In this document: positions 17,797 to 27,196 of the stretch, in pieces
How positions within the stretch are numbered: position 1 is the first letter of the stretch
Layout of the letters: each line of letters opens with the position of its first letter
NCBI RefSeq assembly: GCF_011764545.1
Contig: NZ_AP022870.1
Coordinates: 3,332,001 to 3,396,000, forward strand
Length of the DNA stretch: 64,000 nucleotides
Reading direction: 5' to 3'
From: Phytohabitans flavus
Lineage (GTDB): Bacteria; Actinomycetota; Actinomycetes; Mycobacteriales; Micromonosporaceae
The notes under the pieces: model-generated
What the model saw: the letters and a program-made list of their open reading frames with translations, nothing else
Told to the model about the DNA's origin: nothing
The model's database searches: none
Position numbers and translations under genes: made by a program

Positions 17797-17825
17797 CAAA
17801 TTACGGACTCAGTATCCGATATTTG
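17797..17825. promoter_or_regulatory. 29-bp palindrome, shared operator (copy 1) before the VOC operon
   Basis: Arms CAAATTACGGA and TCCGATATTTG, 9 of 11 complementary, with a 7-bp spacer. It ends 24 bp before the start of the VOC gene. Read in reverse complement, this region matches the sequence at 31297-31335 at about 29 of 39 positions, including the flank GATTTACAA. The regulator is not identified; the adjacent IclR gene is one candidate. Confidence 0.65.
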
Positions 17826-17849
17826 TAAATCAGCAGCCGGGAGGGGACC

Positions 17850-18359
17850 ATGAGTGAACCTTTGGCACCGCCTCAGTCCTTGAACCACGTCGCATACCCC
17901 ACCTGGAGCTCCCAGGCGACGTACGACTTCTACACCGGCGTGCTCAACTGCCAGTTCCTGGCGGCCATCCAGCTCGACCAGGTGCCGTCGACCGGTTCGC
18001 CCACCCCGTTCCTGCACACGTTCTACGGGTTCGAGTCCGGTGAGGCGATCGCCTTCTTCGAGGTCGAGGGGATGGAGCGGCCGGAGTCCGACCCGATCCC
18101 CTCGTGGGTGCGGCACCTCGCGCTCAACGTGGCGTCCACTGAGGACCTGCACCGGTGGATCGACCGGCTCAAGGCCGCGGGCGTCGAGACGCTCGGCGTC
18201 GTCGACCACGACGGCACCTGGGAGTCCTTGTACTTCTTCGATCCCAACGGCGTGCGCATCGAGCTCACCGTGCAGCACCGGCCACTGAACGACCTCGATC
18301 GGGCGGAAGGACTCGAGACGCTGCGCCGGTGGAACGAGCGCCAGTCCGTCCGCGCATGA
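17850..18359 (+). CDS. VOC-superfamily (glyoxalase/extradiol-fold) protein
   Basis: A 169-residue vicinal-oxygen-chelate protein. The N-terminal module begins LNHVAYPTWSSQATYDFYTG (family HxA...FYxxVL pattern). The C-terminal module contains VRHLALNVAST and the metal-type glutamate region FFDPNGVRIELTVQH. The pattern fits a single-metal lyase, isomerase or extradiol dioxygenase; the short length favours glyoxalase-like or isomerase function over a two-domain dioxygenase. GGGAGGGG precedes ATG 17850. First gene of the operon running to 27058, directly downstream of the 29-bp palindrome. The stop overlaps the next start by 4 bp. Confidence 0.82.
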   Translation: MSEPLAPPQSLNHVAYPTWSSQATYDFYTGVLNCQFLAAIQLDQVPSTGSPTPFLHTFYGFESGEAIAFFEVEGMERPESDPIPSWVRHLALNVASTEDLHRWIDRLKAAGVETLGVVDHDGTWESLYFFDPNGVRIELTVQHRPLNDLDRAEGLETLRRWNERQSVRA

Positions 18360-19506
18360 TCACGCGGGAGCTGCTCGCCATCCCGATGGCCGGCGGGGGC
18401 GTATCGACATCAACTCCGGCGTCGCCCGCCTGAGCGGCACGATCTGGGCCACGCTGTGGCGCGACGACGCGGCACCCTCGCGGACCGCGGTGCTCATCAC
18501 CCACCCGGCGTCCAACTTCCTCGGCCACTACGCGCTGCGTGACCTCGCCGCGCTCGGCGTCGCCTCGGTCGGGCTGGCCACGCGGTACGTCGGCAACGAC
18601 ACCACGCTCATCATGGAGAACTGCGTCCTGGACATCGCGGCGGCGATCGGTCACCTGCGCGGGCTCGGGTACGAGCGGGTGGTGCTGGTCGGTAACTCGG
18701 GCGGCGGCGGCCTCGCGGCGCTGTACCAGAGCCAGGCCGAGCGCCCCGACCTCACCTCGACGCCCGCCGGCGACCCGCCCGACCTGACCGCCGCCGACCT
18801 GCCACCCGCCGACGCCCTGGTGCTCGCGATGGCCCACCCGGGCCGGGCGCAGGTCTACACCGAGGCGCTGGACGCGGCGATCGTCGACGAGACCACGCCG
18901 TTCACCCGCGACGCCGAGCTGGACATGTTCGCCGAGAAGAACGGGCCACCGTACACAGCGGACTTCCTGGCCCGGTACCGGCAGGCGCAGATCGAGCGAA
19001 ACCGCCGGATCACCCGGTGGGTGCTGAGACAGCTCGCCGCGCTCGCCGACCGCAGCCACCCGGCGTCCTCTCCGGACGGACCGACGCCGGACGACCTCCC
19101 GTTCGTGGTACACGGCACGGCCGCCGACCCGCGCTTCCTCGACCCGGCCGTCGACCCCTCGCGGCGGAAGCTGACCACGCTGTGGGGGCCGGCCTGGGCG
19201 GCGAACTTCCAGCCCGCCACGCTCGGCCACGTCACCAGCCTGCGGTCCTGGCTGAGCCAGTGGAGCTACGACCACAGCCGGGCCAACGCGCCGCGCTGCT
19301 TGCCGAAGGTCTCCGTGCCGGTGCAGGTCATCTACGGCGACGCCGACTGCGCCGCCTTCCCGAGCCACGCGCGGCAGATGTACGACGCGATCCGGCACGG
19401 CGACAAGGAGTTGGTCGAGATCAAGGGCGCGGACCACTACTTCCAGGGCCGCCCGGACCTCGCCCAGGAGATGTGCCGCCGCATCGTGGATTGGGCACGC
19501 CAATGA
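18356..19506 (+). CDS. Alpha/beta hydrolase, frameshifted at 18395-18399
   Basis: About 383 residues when repaired. It starts MITRELLAIPMAGGG, then the frame is lost. One extra G in the run 18395-18399 gives RIDINSGVARLSGTIWATLW and joins the long downstream frame (LITHPASNFLGHYALRDLA to 19506). Hydrolase features are VVLVGNSGGGGLAALYQ (nucleophile elbow GNSGG), an acid region VIYGDADCAAFP and a late histidine in IKGADHYFQGRPD. The 4-bp ATGA overlap with the VOC gene strongly supports the start at 18356 and hence the frameshift. Likely hydrolyses an ester, lactone or C-C bond in the pathway. Confidence 0.82.
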
Positions 19507-20747
19507 GTGGGAGTCGCGAGGAGCGGGACGTCATCGTTGTCGGCGCCGGGCCGGTCGGTCTCACCGCCGCGCTCGCGCTGTCCCAGGAAGGGCTGCGGGT
19601 CGCGGTCCTGGAGAAGCTGCCTGAGCCGAGCACCGAGTGGCGCGCGTCCACGTTCCACCCGCCGACGCTGGAGATCGGGCTCGACCTCGGGGTGGCCGGC
19701 GAGATGCTGCGGCAGGGGCTGATCGCGCCGAGGTACCAGATCCGGGACCGCAGGACTGGCATCGTGGCCGAGTTCGACTTCAGCGCGCTCTCCGACGAGA
19801 CGCCGTACCCGTTCCGGCTCCAGCTCGAGCAGTACAAGTACGTGCAGATCCTCGAGCGGCGGCTGCGCGACCTGTACCCGGACTGCCCGGTGCGGTACGG
19901 CCAGGAGGTCACCGCCGTGTCCAACCGCGACGGTGGGGCCGAGGTCACGGTCCACGATGGATCAAGGTGGTGGGCGCCCTGGGTGGTGGCCGCCGACGGG
20001 GCGCGCAGCGTGATCCGGCGGGAGCTGGGCATCTCGTTCGAGGGGCTCACGTACGAGCACCGGTACCTCGTGCTCAGCATCGACTACCCGATGGACCAGC
20101 TGGTGCCCGGCATCTGCGAGGTCAACTACGTCGCCGACCCGGACGAGCACCTGCTCCTGCTCCGCATCCCGGACCTGTGGCGGGTGGTGCTCTCCGTGCC
20201 GCCCGAGATCGGCTCCGACGAGGCGACCTCACCGGCGTACGTGCGCAAGCGGCTCGCCCTGCTGATCGGCGACGGCATCGACCTGCCGGTCCGGGAGAGC
20301 ACCGTCTACGCCGTGCACCAGCGGGTCGCCGGGCAGTTCCGGGACGGGCGGGTGCTGCTCGTCGGCGACGCCGCGCACATCAACAGCCCGATGGGCGGGA
20401 TGGGCCTCAACAGCGGCATCCACGACGCGTACGACCTGGCCACCCACCTCACCGCGACGGTGCGGGGCGAGGAGCCGGAGTCCACGGTGGACGACTGGGC
20501 GGCCCGGCGCCGGCAGGTCGCGACCGAGGAGATCTACCGGCTGACCCATCAGACGACGACCGCGATGGCGGAGTCGGACGAGAACGAGCGGCTGGCGTTC
20601 CAGCGCCGGATGGCGGGCATCGCCGCCGACCGGGCGCTGGCCAAGGAATGGATGCTGGAGGCTTCGATGATCTCCAACGTGAGGCGGCACGGCCTGCCGG
20701 AGCGGGCGGCCGCCCGCACGGTGCTGGGTCGCGTGGGCGAGAGGTGA
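19503..20747 (+). CDS. FAD-dependent monooxygenase (aromatic hydroxylase type)
   Basis: A 414-residue class A flavin monooxygenase, which typically hydroxylates aromatic or cyclic ketone substrates using NAD(P)H and O2. Three family motifs are present: the N-terminal dinucleotide fold VIVVGAGPVGLTAALAL, the DG motif VVAADGARSVIRRELG near residue 160, and the GD motif VLLVGDAAHINSPMGGMG near residue 285 followed by NSGIHDAYDLA. No membrane segments are seen. ATG 19503 overlaps the hydrolase stop by 4 bp. In this operon it most plausibly prepares the ring for cleavage. Confidence 0.9.
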   Translation: MSGSREERDVIVVGAGPVGLTAALALSQEGLRVAVLEKLPEPSTEWRASTFHPPTLEIGLDLGVAGEMLRQGLIAPRYQIRDRRTGIVAEFDFSALSDETPYPFRLQLEQYKYVQILERRLRDLYPDCPVRYGQEVTAVSNRDGGAEVTVHDGSRWWAPWVVAADGARSVIRRELGISFEGLTYEHRYLVLSIDYPMDQLVPGICEVNYVADPDEHLLLLRIPDLWRVVLSVPPEIGSDEATSPAYVRKRLALLIGDGIDLPVRESTVYAVHQRVAGQFRDGRVLLVGDAAHINSPMGGMGLNSGIHDAYDLATHLTATVRGEEPESTVDDWAARRRQVATEEIYRLTHQTTTAMAESDENERLAFQRRMAGIAADRALAKEWMLEASMISNVRRHGLPERAAARTVLGRVGER

Positions 20748-20755
20748 GGGTAGGC

Positions 20756-21550
20756 GTGAAGCCTGATACCTACAGCTGGGCCGAGATGATGGCGGTGGCC
20801 ATCTCGCGGGAGATGCGCGACGGCTACTTCGGTGCGGTCGGCGCGGCGGCGCACATCCCGATGGCCGCACTGCGCCTCGCACAGCTCACGCACGCACCGA
20901 ACCTCTCCTTCATGTGCGGCGGCAGCGGCGGGCTCAACCCGCACTTCGAGCGGCTGGCCGAGTCGTCCAGCGACTACCGCAACCTCGTCAACAGCGAGTT
21001 CCGGTACAGCCTGGAGGACGTGGTCGACCTGGAGACCGCGATGCGGCTGGACTTCGCGTTCGTCGGCGGCATGCAGATCGACCGGTACGGCAACGTGAAC
21101 ATGACCGTCATCGGCGACTGGGCCAAGCCGAAGGTACGCGGGCCGGGCACGGTAGGCCTCATCTTCCTCGGCGGGTTCCGCCGCACCTACCTGTACACCG
21201 AGCACCACTCCCCCAAGGTGCTCGTGGAAAAGGTGGACTTCGTGAGCGGCGCCGGCTGGCTGGGCGGTGGCGACGAGCGGTCGAAGGTCTTCCGCGAGGG
21301 ATCGGACGGCCCGCAGCGGGTTTTCACCCCGCTGGGCGTGTTCGACTTCGATCCGGTGAGCCGGCACATGCGGCTGCTGAGCGTCCACCCTGGACGGACG
21401 GTCGAGGAGGTGCGGGCGGCGACCGGTTTCGAGCTGCCGGTGCCCGAGGGTGTCGGGGACACGCCCGAGCCGACGGCCGAGGAGCTCGACATCCTCCGCC
21501 GGCACGTGGACCGTGACGGCGTGCTGCGCGCGCTCGGAGCCGCCCGATGA
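20756..21550 (+). CDS. CoA-transferase family I, beta subunit (glutaconate CoA-transferase B / IpdB-like)
   Basis: A 264-residue beta-type subunit of a two-subunit family I CoA-transferase or ring-opening hydrolase. Visible stretches are LSFMCGGSGGLNPHFERLAE, then DFAFVGGMQIDRYGNVNMT (the typical GA.QiD.yGN.N motif), GLIFLGGFRRTY and VFTPLGVFDF. The classic glutamate-bearing SENG-type motif is not obvious, which would fit an IpdB-like hydrolase of steroid-ring degradation better than a true transferase; this is inference. GTG 20756 is preceded by GAGGTGAGGG. Its alpha partner lies three genes downstream at 24668, an unusual separation. Confidence 0.82.
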   Translation: MKPDTYSWAEMMAVAISREMRDGYFGAVGAAAHIPMAALRLAQLTHAPNLSFMCGGSGGLNPHFERLAESSSDYRNLVNSEFRYSLEDVVDLETAMRLDFAFVGGMQIDRYGNVNMTVIGDWAKPKVRGPGTVGLIFLGGFRRTYLYTEHHSPKVLVEKVDFVSGAGWLGGGDERSKVFREGSDGPQRVFTPLGVFDFDPVSRHMRLLSVHPGRTVEEVRAATGFELPVPEGVGDTPEPTAEELDILRRHVDRDGVLRALGAAR

Positions 21551-22362
21551 AGAGCCGGCGTATCCGGATCGACGGCGCGGTGACCCACTACCTGGAGGCC
21601 GGTGACGGGCCGCCGTTGGTGCTTTTGCACGGCGGGGAGTTCGGTGCCGCCGCCGAGATCACCTGGGAACGCTGCATCCCCGCGCTCGCCGCCCACCACC
21701 GGGTGATCGCGCCGGACTTCCTCGGCTACGGGTACAGCGACAAGCTCCGCGACATGCGGGGGCAGCGGCGGCGGTTCGTCGCGCAGGTGGCCGGACTGCT
21801 GGAGACGCTCTGCCTGGGGCCGGCCCGCTTCGTCGGCACCTCGCTCAGCGCGCGCCTCCTGCTCGACCAAGCGGCGGCTGAGAGTCCACAGTGGCCCGTC
21901 GAGGCGATGGTCGTGGTCGGCATCGGGCTGCACCCGCCGGACGGGGCGGCAACCCGGGCGCTCGCCGAGTACGACGGCACGCTCGACGGCCTGCGCCCGC
22001 TGATGAAGGTGCTCTTCGCCGACCCTGCCTTCGCCGACGACGAGGACTACCTGCGCCGCCGGTACACCTTCTGCGAGATCCCCGGCGCCTGGGAGTTCGG
22101 CGCGGCCAGCCGCCTGCGCCGCCCCGGAGCCGGCAAGGTCCGTCCGCCGGTGCCGTCCGCGCGGCCTTCGTACGGCGCGATCTCAGTGCCCACGATGCTC
22201 GTCGTGGGCGAGCACGACGCGCTGGTGCCGGCCGAGAGCGCGGCCGCGCTCGCGGACGCCATTCCGGGGGTACGGTCGGCGACGATCGCCGGTGCCGGAC
22301 ACTACCCGCAGATCGAGCGGGCCGACGACTTCCTGGAAGCCACATTGGACTTCCTCCGATGA
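21547..22362 (+). CDS. Alpha/beta hydrolase (MhpC/HsaD-like meta-cleavage hydrolase candidate)
   Basis: A 271-residue alpha/beta hydrolase. The oxyanion region is PLVLLHGGEFGAAAEI, the nucleophile elbow ARFVGTSLSARLLL (G-T-S-L-S), the acid region TMLVVGEHDALVPAES and the catalytic histidine GAGHYPQIER. Length and arrangement fit C-C hydrolases of meta-cleavage pathways as well as esterases. It overlaps the CoA-transferase stop by 4 bp and the next hydrolase start by 4 bp. Two unrelated-looking hydrolases in tandem suggest sequential cleavage steps. Confidence 0.85.
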   Translation: MKSRRIRIDGAVTHYLEAGDGPPLVLLHGGEFGAAAEITWERCIPALAAHHRVIAPDFLGYGYSDKLRDMRGQRRRFVAQVAGLLETLCLGPARFVGTSLSARLLLDQAAAESPQWPVEAMVVVGIGLHPPDGAATRALAEYDGTLDGLRPLMKVLFADPAFADDEDYLRRRYTFCEIPGAWEFGAASRLRRPGAGKVRPPVPSARPSYGAISVPTMLVVGEHDALVPAESAAALADAIPGVRSATIAGAGHYPQIERADDFLEATLDFLR

Positions 22363-23117
22363 CCGGCGGCGTATTCGTCGAGGAAAGCGGCGGCGGGTCA
22401 CCGACCGTGGTGTTCCTGCACGGGCAGGGCGCCTCAGGTGTGGTGTGGGACGGGGTGGTGGCCGGACTGCCCGGGTACCGGTGCGTGGCGGTCGACCTGC
22501 CCGGCCACGGCCGCTCGGGCCGGCTCCCCGCGTACTCGGCCGAGGCGTACGCGAGCGCGGTCGCCCCGGCCCTGCCCGCCGGGCCGCTCACGCTCGTCGG
22601 GCACTCGCTCGGCGGCATGGTCGCGCTGGCGCTCGCCGACCCGGCGCTCGGCCTCGACGTCGACGCGGTGCTCGTCCTCGCCATGAAGGTGACCTGGACC
22701 GAGGAGGAGGCACGCCGCCGAGCCGAACGGGCCAGCCGGCCGCCGGACCACTTCCCCGACCGAGGGCTGGCGCTGCGCCGCTTCGCGAAGCTCGCCGGCC
22801 TCAGCGCCCACTCGGAGGGACTCGCGAGCGGCGTCGAGCCCGACGGGGACGGCTGGCGGCTCTCGCACGACCCGGCCACGGCGGCCGGTCCGCCGGTGCC
22901 GCCCGAAGAGCTGCGGGCGCTCGCCGGGCGGGTCGCGGCACCGCTCCACCTGGCCTGCGGCGACCGGGACGCGATGGTCAGCCCGGACGACCTGGCGCTG
23001 CTCGGCCGTCCGGTGACCACGCTGCGAGGCGCCGGCCACAACGTCCACATCGAACACCCGTCGGTCGTGGCGCAACTGGTACGGGCCGCCGTACCGGCGC
23101 CTCGGCCGGCGAGCTGA
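22359..23117 (+). CDS. Alpha/beta hydrolase
   Basis: A 252-residue alpha/beta hydrolase: VVFLHGQGASGVVWDGV (oxyanion region), VAVDLPGHGRSGR, nucleophile elbow LVGHSLGGMVAL near residue 88, acid region LACGDRDAMVSPDD and terminal histidine RGAGHNVHIEHP. Similar in layout to 3-oxoadipate enol-lactonases and bromoperoxidase-like esterases. ATG 22359 overlaps the previous gene by 4 bp; 15 bp separates it from the ligase gene. A lactone- or ester-cleaving step in the pathway is likely; the exact reaction is not deducible. Confidence 0.85.
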   Translation: MTGGVFVEESGGGSPTVVFLHGQGASGVVWDGVVAGLPGYRCVAVDLPGHGRSGRLPAYSAEAYASAVAPALPAGPLTLVGHSLGGMVALALADPALGLDVDAVLVLAMKVTWTEEEARRRAERASRPPDHFPDRGLALRRFAKLAGLSAHSEGLASGVEPDGDGWRLSHDPATAAGPPVPPEELRALAGRVAAPLHLACGDRDAMVSPDDLALLGRPVTTLRGAGHNVHIEHPSVVAQLVRAAVPAPRPAS

Positions 23118-23132
23118 CCGGCGGGAGCCCAG

Positions 23133-24667
23133 ATGCGCATCGAGGACCTGTTGCGCCGCAACGCGATCGGCCGTCCGGACGAGACCGCCCTCATCTGCGA
23201 AGAGCGGACGATGACCTGGCGGGAGCTGGACGAGGCGGCCAACCGGCTCGGCAACGCGCTGCGGCAGCTCGGATACCGGCCGCAGGAGCGGGTCGCGGTG
23301 GTGCTCTCCAACTGCCACCACATCCCCGTGGCGTACTTCGGGCTGTGGAAGTGCAACCTCGTCAACGTGGCGATCAGCACGAAGCTCACCGGGCCGGAGA
23401 TCCGTCGCATCCTCGTCCACAGTGGTGCGAGCGCGGTCATCTGCGAGGACCCGGTAGCCGCCGAGGCCGCCGCCGGGGTGGAGACGGTGCGGCACGTGTT
23501 CAGTGTGGACGGTGGAGTGCCCGGGCCACACCGCTGTCCGAGCTGACCGCCGGCATGTCCGCCGACGACCTGCCGGTACTGGGCAACGGCGACGACCTGC
23601 GCTCGCTCCGGTACACCAGCGGGACGACCGGCCGGCCCAAGGGCTGCATGGCCACCCACGCACAGCAGCTCGCGAGCGTCAGCAACTTCCTCATCGAGGT
23701 GCCGCCGCCGCGCGAGGGACCCACGTTCCTGTCGGTGCCGATGACGCTCGGCGTCGGCGCGTTCTACCTGACCGCGACGAGCTACCTCGGCGTGCCGCTG
23801 CTGATCCGTCAGCGGTTCCGGCCGGCGGCCTTCCTCGAAGACGTCGAGCGGTACGGCGTCGCGCACGCGTTCCTCGTACCAACAATGCTTGTGGACCTCG
23901 CCGCACATCTCGCCGACAGCGGCGGGCGACCACCGCGGACGCTGCGATTGGTAGGTTACGGCGGCGCGCCGGTGTCGTGGGCCACCGTGCGCGCCGTCTC
24001 CGGCGGCCTGGGATGCGAGCTGTACCAAGGGCTCGGCGCCACCGAGGCGGGCGGGTACGCGACGCTGCTCACGCCGGAAGACCACCGCTGGCTGCTGGAC
24101 CGGGAGAGCCCATCGCCGGTCGTGCCGGTCGGGCGGGCGGCCGCGTACGCGCGGGCCCGGATCGACGGGGAGGACGGGCGCGAGCTGCCGCCCGGCGAGA
24201 CCGGCGAGCTGCGGCTCCGCTCGGCGAGCACCTTTTCCGGGTACTGGTGCCAGCCCGAGGAGACCCGGGAGACGCTGCGCGACGGCTGGCTCTCCCTCGG
24301 CGACCTGGCCTGGCGCGACGAGCGGGGCTACATCTACCTGGTCGACCGGAAGCAGGGCGTGATCCGGTCGGGCTCGCAGAACGTGTACGCCGCCGAGGTC
24401 GAGGCCGTGCTCCTCTCCTGCCCGGGCGTACGGCGGGCGGCCGCCGTCGGTGTGGCGGACGAGCGGTTCGGCGAGTCGGTCAAGGCGCTCGTGGTCGCCG
24501 ATCCGGAGAGCGGCCCGAGCGAGGAGGAGCTGCTCGCGTACTGCGCCGAGCGGCTGGCGAAATACAAGCGCCCCCGGTCGGTGGAGTTCGTCGCCGACCT
24601 CCCGGTCGACGAGGGCGGCAAGGTGCGGCGGGCCATGCTGGCCGAGCTTTTGAAGGGCGGACTCTGA
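23133..24667 (+). CDS. Acyl-CoA synthetase/ligase, frameshifted at 23523-23525
   Basis: Adenylate-forming ligase of about 511 residues when repaired. The first part (MRIEDLLRRNAIGRPDETAL to HVFSVDGGVPG) runs into a stop at 23544. The second (ATPLSELTAGMSADDLPVLG to 24667) is one frame away. One extra G in 23523-23525 joins them. Motifs in the second part are RYTSGTTGRPKGC (AMP-binding P-loop), YQGLGATEAG, GWLSLGDLAW, then the hinge and C-terminal catalytic lysine region LPVDEGGKVRRAML. GGGAG precedes ATG 23133. It should activate a ring-derived acid to its CoA thioester for the CoA-transferase/hydrolase encoded next door. Confidence 0.86.
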
Positions 24668-25543
24668 ATGACCAAGGTAACCACCCCCGACGAGGCGGTC
24701 GCGGACATCCCGGACGGCGCGACGATCGCGCTCGGCGGTGTGCACTCGCACAACGGGCCGCTCGCGCTGGTGCACGCGCTCATCCGTAAGGGAGTCCGCG
24801 GCCTCACGCTGATTCCCACGCCGAGTGCTGGCCTGCCGGTAGACCTGCTCATCGCGGCCGGTTGTGTGGCGAAGCTGCACGTGTCCTATGTGGGCCTGGA
24901 GTTCCTCGGCCTCGCGCCCAACTTCCGCCGCGCGGCCGAGGCCGGCACCATCGAAATCGTCGAGGGCGACGAGGCGTGGATCGTCTTCGGCATGCGGGCC
25001 GGCGCCGCGCGGCTGCCGTTCATGGCGCTGCCCCCGCTCTACGAGGGCACCGACCTGCCCAAGGTAAACCCGCTGATCCGCACCACCACCGACCCGTACA
25101 CCGGGGCGACCGTCACCACGATCCCGCCGCTGCGCGCCGACGTGTGCCTGCTGCACGCGCAGGTCGCGGACGAGAAGGGCAACGCGCAGATCCTCGGCCA
25201 GCGGCGCTTCGAGGACGTGATGGCCAAGGCTTCCGACCGTGTGGTCGTCAGCGCCGAGGAGATCCTCGACCCCGCCGCGCCGCGACCCGACCCGCGCCAC
25301 GTCACCGTCCCCGCACCGCTGGTGGACGCGGTGGCGCACGCACCGTACGGCGCGCATCCGACGTCGTCGCCGGGCCACCATCGCTACGACCGCGAGCAAC
25401 TTGTCGAGTACCGGGACCTCGCCGTGGCCGGGCGCACCGGCGACTACATCGACCGTTACATCACAGGCGTGAAGGACCACACCGGCTACCTGGAGAGGGT
25501 CGGCCTGGGACGGTTGCTCGCGCTCCGCCAGACGATGCGCTGA
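24668..25543 (+). CDS. CoA-transferase family I, alpha subunit (glutaconate CoA-transferase A / IpdA-like)
   Basis: A 291-residue alpha-type subunit. N-terminal ATIALGGVHSHNGPLALVHA matches the family's glycine-rich CoA-binding region; then LTLIPTPSAGLPVDLLIAAG, VSYVGLEFLGLAPNFRRA and a terminal DYIDRYITGVKDH, which resembles IpdA-type ketosteroid-ring hydrolases and glutaconate CoA-transferase A. It starts one base after the ligase stop. Partner of the beta subunit at 20756. Together they could open or transfer CoA to a cyclic diketone-CoA, as IpdAB does in steroid C/D-ring degradation. A plain CoA-transferase is the alternative. Confidence 0.82.
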   Translation: MTKVTTPDEAVADIPDGATIALGGVHSHNGPLALVHALIRKGVRGLTLIPTPSAGLPVDLLIAAGCVAKLHVSYVGLEFLGLAPNFRRAAEAGTIEIVEGDEAWIVFGMRAGAARLPFMALPPLYEGTDLPKVNPLIRTTTDPYTGATVTTIPPLRADVCLLHAQVADEKGNAQILGQRRFEDVMAKASDRVVVSAEEILDPAAPRPDPRHVTVPAPLVDAVAHAPYGAHPTSSPGHHRYDREQLVEYRDLAVAGRTGDYIDRYITGVKDHTGYLERVGLGRLLALRQTMR

Positions 25544-25555
25544 CAGGGGGCCCGC

Positions 25556-27058
25556 GTGTACTTCTCCAGCCAGTTCGACCGCTCGTACGACGTGGTCGTG
25601 ATCGGTGCCGGCGACGCCGGTGCCAGCGCGGCGATCAGCGCGCACGAGGCGGGCGCCGAGGTGCTCGTCGTGGACAAGCAGCAGGAGCGGGACCGCCGCC
25701 CGAACAGCCGGTACGCCGCCGGCTACTTCGTGGTCCCGAGGGACGTGGACGGCGCGGTGGCCTACCTGTCGGCCATGTACGCGGTCAACGGCGAGCTATC
25801 CGAAGTGGACCCCGCCCTGACTCGCACGTGGGCCGAGGAGACCGCGCTCAATCCACAGTGGTTGGCTGAGCAGGGCGGTGCGTCGAGCAAGCTGTTCGAG
25901 GGTGGCGAGCACACCACATTGGACGGCTACGAGTCGATTGACATCCATCGTGGAGAGTGGCCGCGTGGCGTACCGGTCACGGGTTGTCCGGTTTTCGCGG
26001 CGCTCGACCGGCGGTTGACCACGCTGGGCATCGAGGTGGCGTACGGCGCGACAGCCCAGTGGCTCCTCACCGACGCCGACGGCGCGGTGGTCGGCGTGCA
26101 GATCTGCGTCGAGGGCCGGACCGTGGCGGTGCGCGCCGGCCGGGGCGTGGTGCTGGCGATGGGCGGGTACGAGTTCAACTCGCGGCTCAAGCGCCAGTTT
26201 CTGCCGATGAACCCGGTCCACTACTACGGCAGCACCGCGAACACCGGCGACGGCATCACCCTGGCCAGCGAGGTCGGCGCCGAGCTGTGGCACATGAACG
26301 CCTGGCCCGGCTACCTGGTGGCCCACCAGCCCGCCACCGGGTACCCCGGTGGCCTGCCCATCGACCTGTGGGCGGCCGGCGGTTTCAACGCCCCGCCCGG
26401 TGCCGACCTGCCAGGGGGCTTCTTCGCCGACGGCAGCGGCCGCCGCTTCACCCGCGAGCCCGGCCGCCAGCACAGCCTGCACCTGGAGGTCGCCGGCTTG
26501 GACGCCGAGCGCCTGGTCCACCCGCGCATCCCGGCCTGGTGGGTCTTCGACGAACGCCGCCGCGTCAAGGGCTCGCTCGTCAACACCCGCATGGGCCCGG
26601 CCGGCCCGGTCCGCGAGATCGAGTGGAGTGCCGACAACCTCACCGAGATCGACCGCCAGTGGGTACGGCGCGCGCCCACGGTGCGCGCGCTGGCCGCCAT
26701 CTGCGGCATGGACCCGGACGCGCTGGAACGCACGGTCGCCACCTACAACGCCGCGTGTGCGTCCGGTGTGGACGACGAGTTCGGCAGGCCCGCCCACACA
26801 CTAACCCCGCTGGGCGACCCGCCGTACTACGCGCTAGCCCTCTGGCCCGGCGGCTCCAACACCAGCGGCGGCCCAAGGCGCGACGCCGACGCCCGCGTCT
26901 GGTCCGTCCGCGGCGCCCCGATCCCCGGCCTGTACTCCGCCGGCGAACTAGGCTCCATGTACGGCCTGCTCTACCCATCGGGCGGCGGCAGCGTGGCCGA
27001 GTGCATGGCATTCGGCCGCATAGCCGGCCGCAACGCCGCCACCCGCAAACCCGCCTAG
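25556..27058 (+). CDS. FAD-dependent oxidoreductase, KstD/fumarate-reductase flavoprotein type
   Basis: A 500-residue flavoprotein. The N-terminal FAD fold is YDVVVIGAGDAGASAAISAH near residue 10. A second nucleotide-associated segment GVVLAMGGYEFNSRLKRQFL lies near residue 200, and the C-terminal flavin motif is GLYSAGELGSMYGLLYPSGG then GGSVAECMAFGRIAGRNA. This layout is that of 3-ketosteroid delta-1-dehydrogenases and fumarate-reductase-like enzymes, which introduce or remove C=C bonds next to carbonyls. GTG 25556 follows the CoA-transferase stop by 12 bp. Last gene of the operon. Codon use and GC match its neighbours. Confidence 0.86.
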   Translation: MYFSSQFDRSYDVVVIGAGDAGASAAISAHEAGAEVLVVDKQQERDRRPNSRYAAGYFVVPRDVDGAVAYLSAMYAVNGELSEVDPALTRTWAEETALNPQWLAEQGGASSKLFEGGEHTTLDGYESIDIHRGEWPRGVPVTGCPVFAALDRRLTTLGIEVAYGATAQWLLTDADGAVVGVQICVEGRTVAVRAGRGVVLAMGGYEFNSRLKRQFLPMNPVHYYGSTANTGDGITLASEVGAELWHMNAWPGYLVAHQPATGYPGGLPIDLWAAGGFNAPPGADLPGGFFADGSGRRFTREPGRQHSLHLEVAGLDAERLVHPRIPAWWVFDERRRVKGSLVNTRMGPAGPVREIEWSADNLTEIDRQWVRRAPTVRALAAICGMDPDALERTVATYNAACASGVDDEFGRPAHTLTPLGDPPYYALALWPGGSNTSGGPRRDADARVWSVRGAPIPGLYSAGELGSMYGLLYPSGGGSVAECMAFGRIAGRNAATRKPA

Positions 27059-27196
27059 GTCTTCCGGGTTGGTACTGCTGGCTGTCGCGTCAATGTGCGA
27101 CAAGAATGACGAGCGTGATCAGCGATCTCCTTGCTGTAGTGGCCGGGACCTTGGACCGCACGACTCGGGTCCGCGTCTTCGACTCGGCCGGACCGG

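Noticed and set aside
19637..21550. Longer start for the CoA-transferase beta gene fused to upstream sequence
   Set aside because: The upstream part is a shadow of the flavin monooxygenase gene; GTG 20756 with GAGGTGAGGG upstream is the natural start.
21845..25645. Very long minus-strand open frame opposite the catabolic operon
   Set aside because: Arginine/alanine/proline-rich translation with no domain; the opposite strand holds overlapping genes with clear motifs. It is a high-GC antisense shadow.
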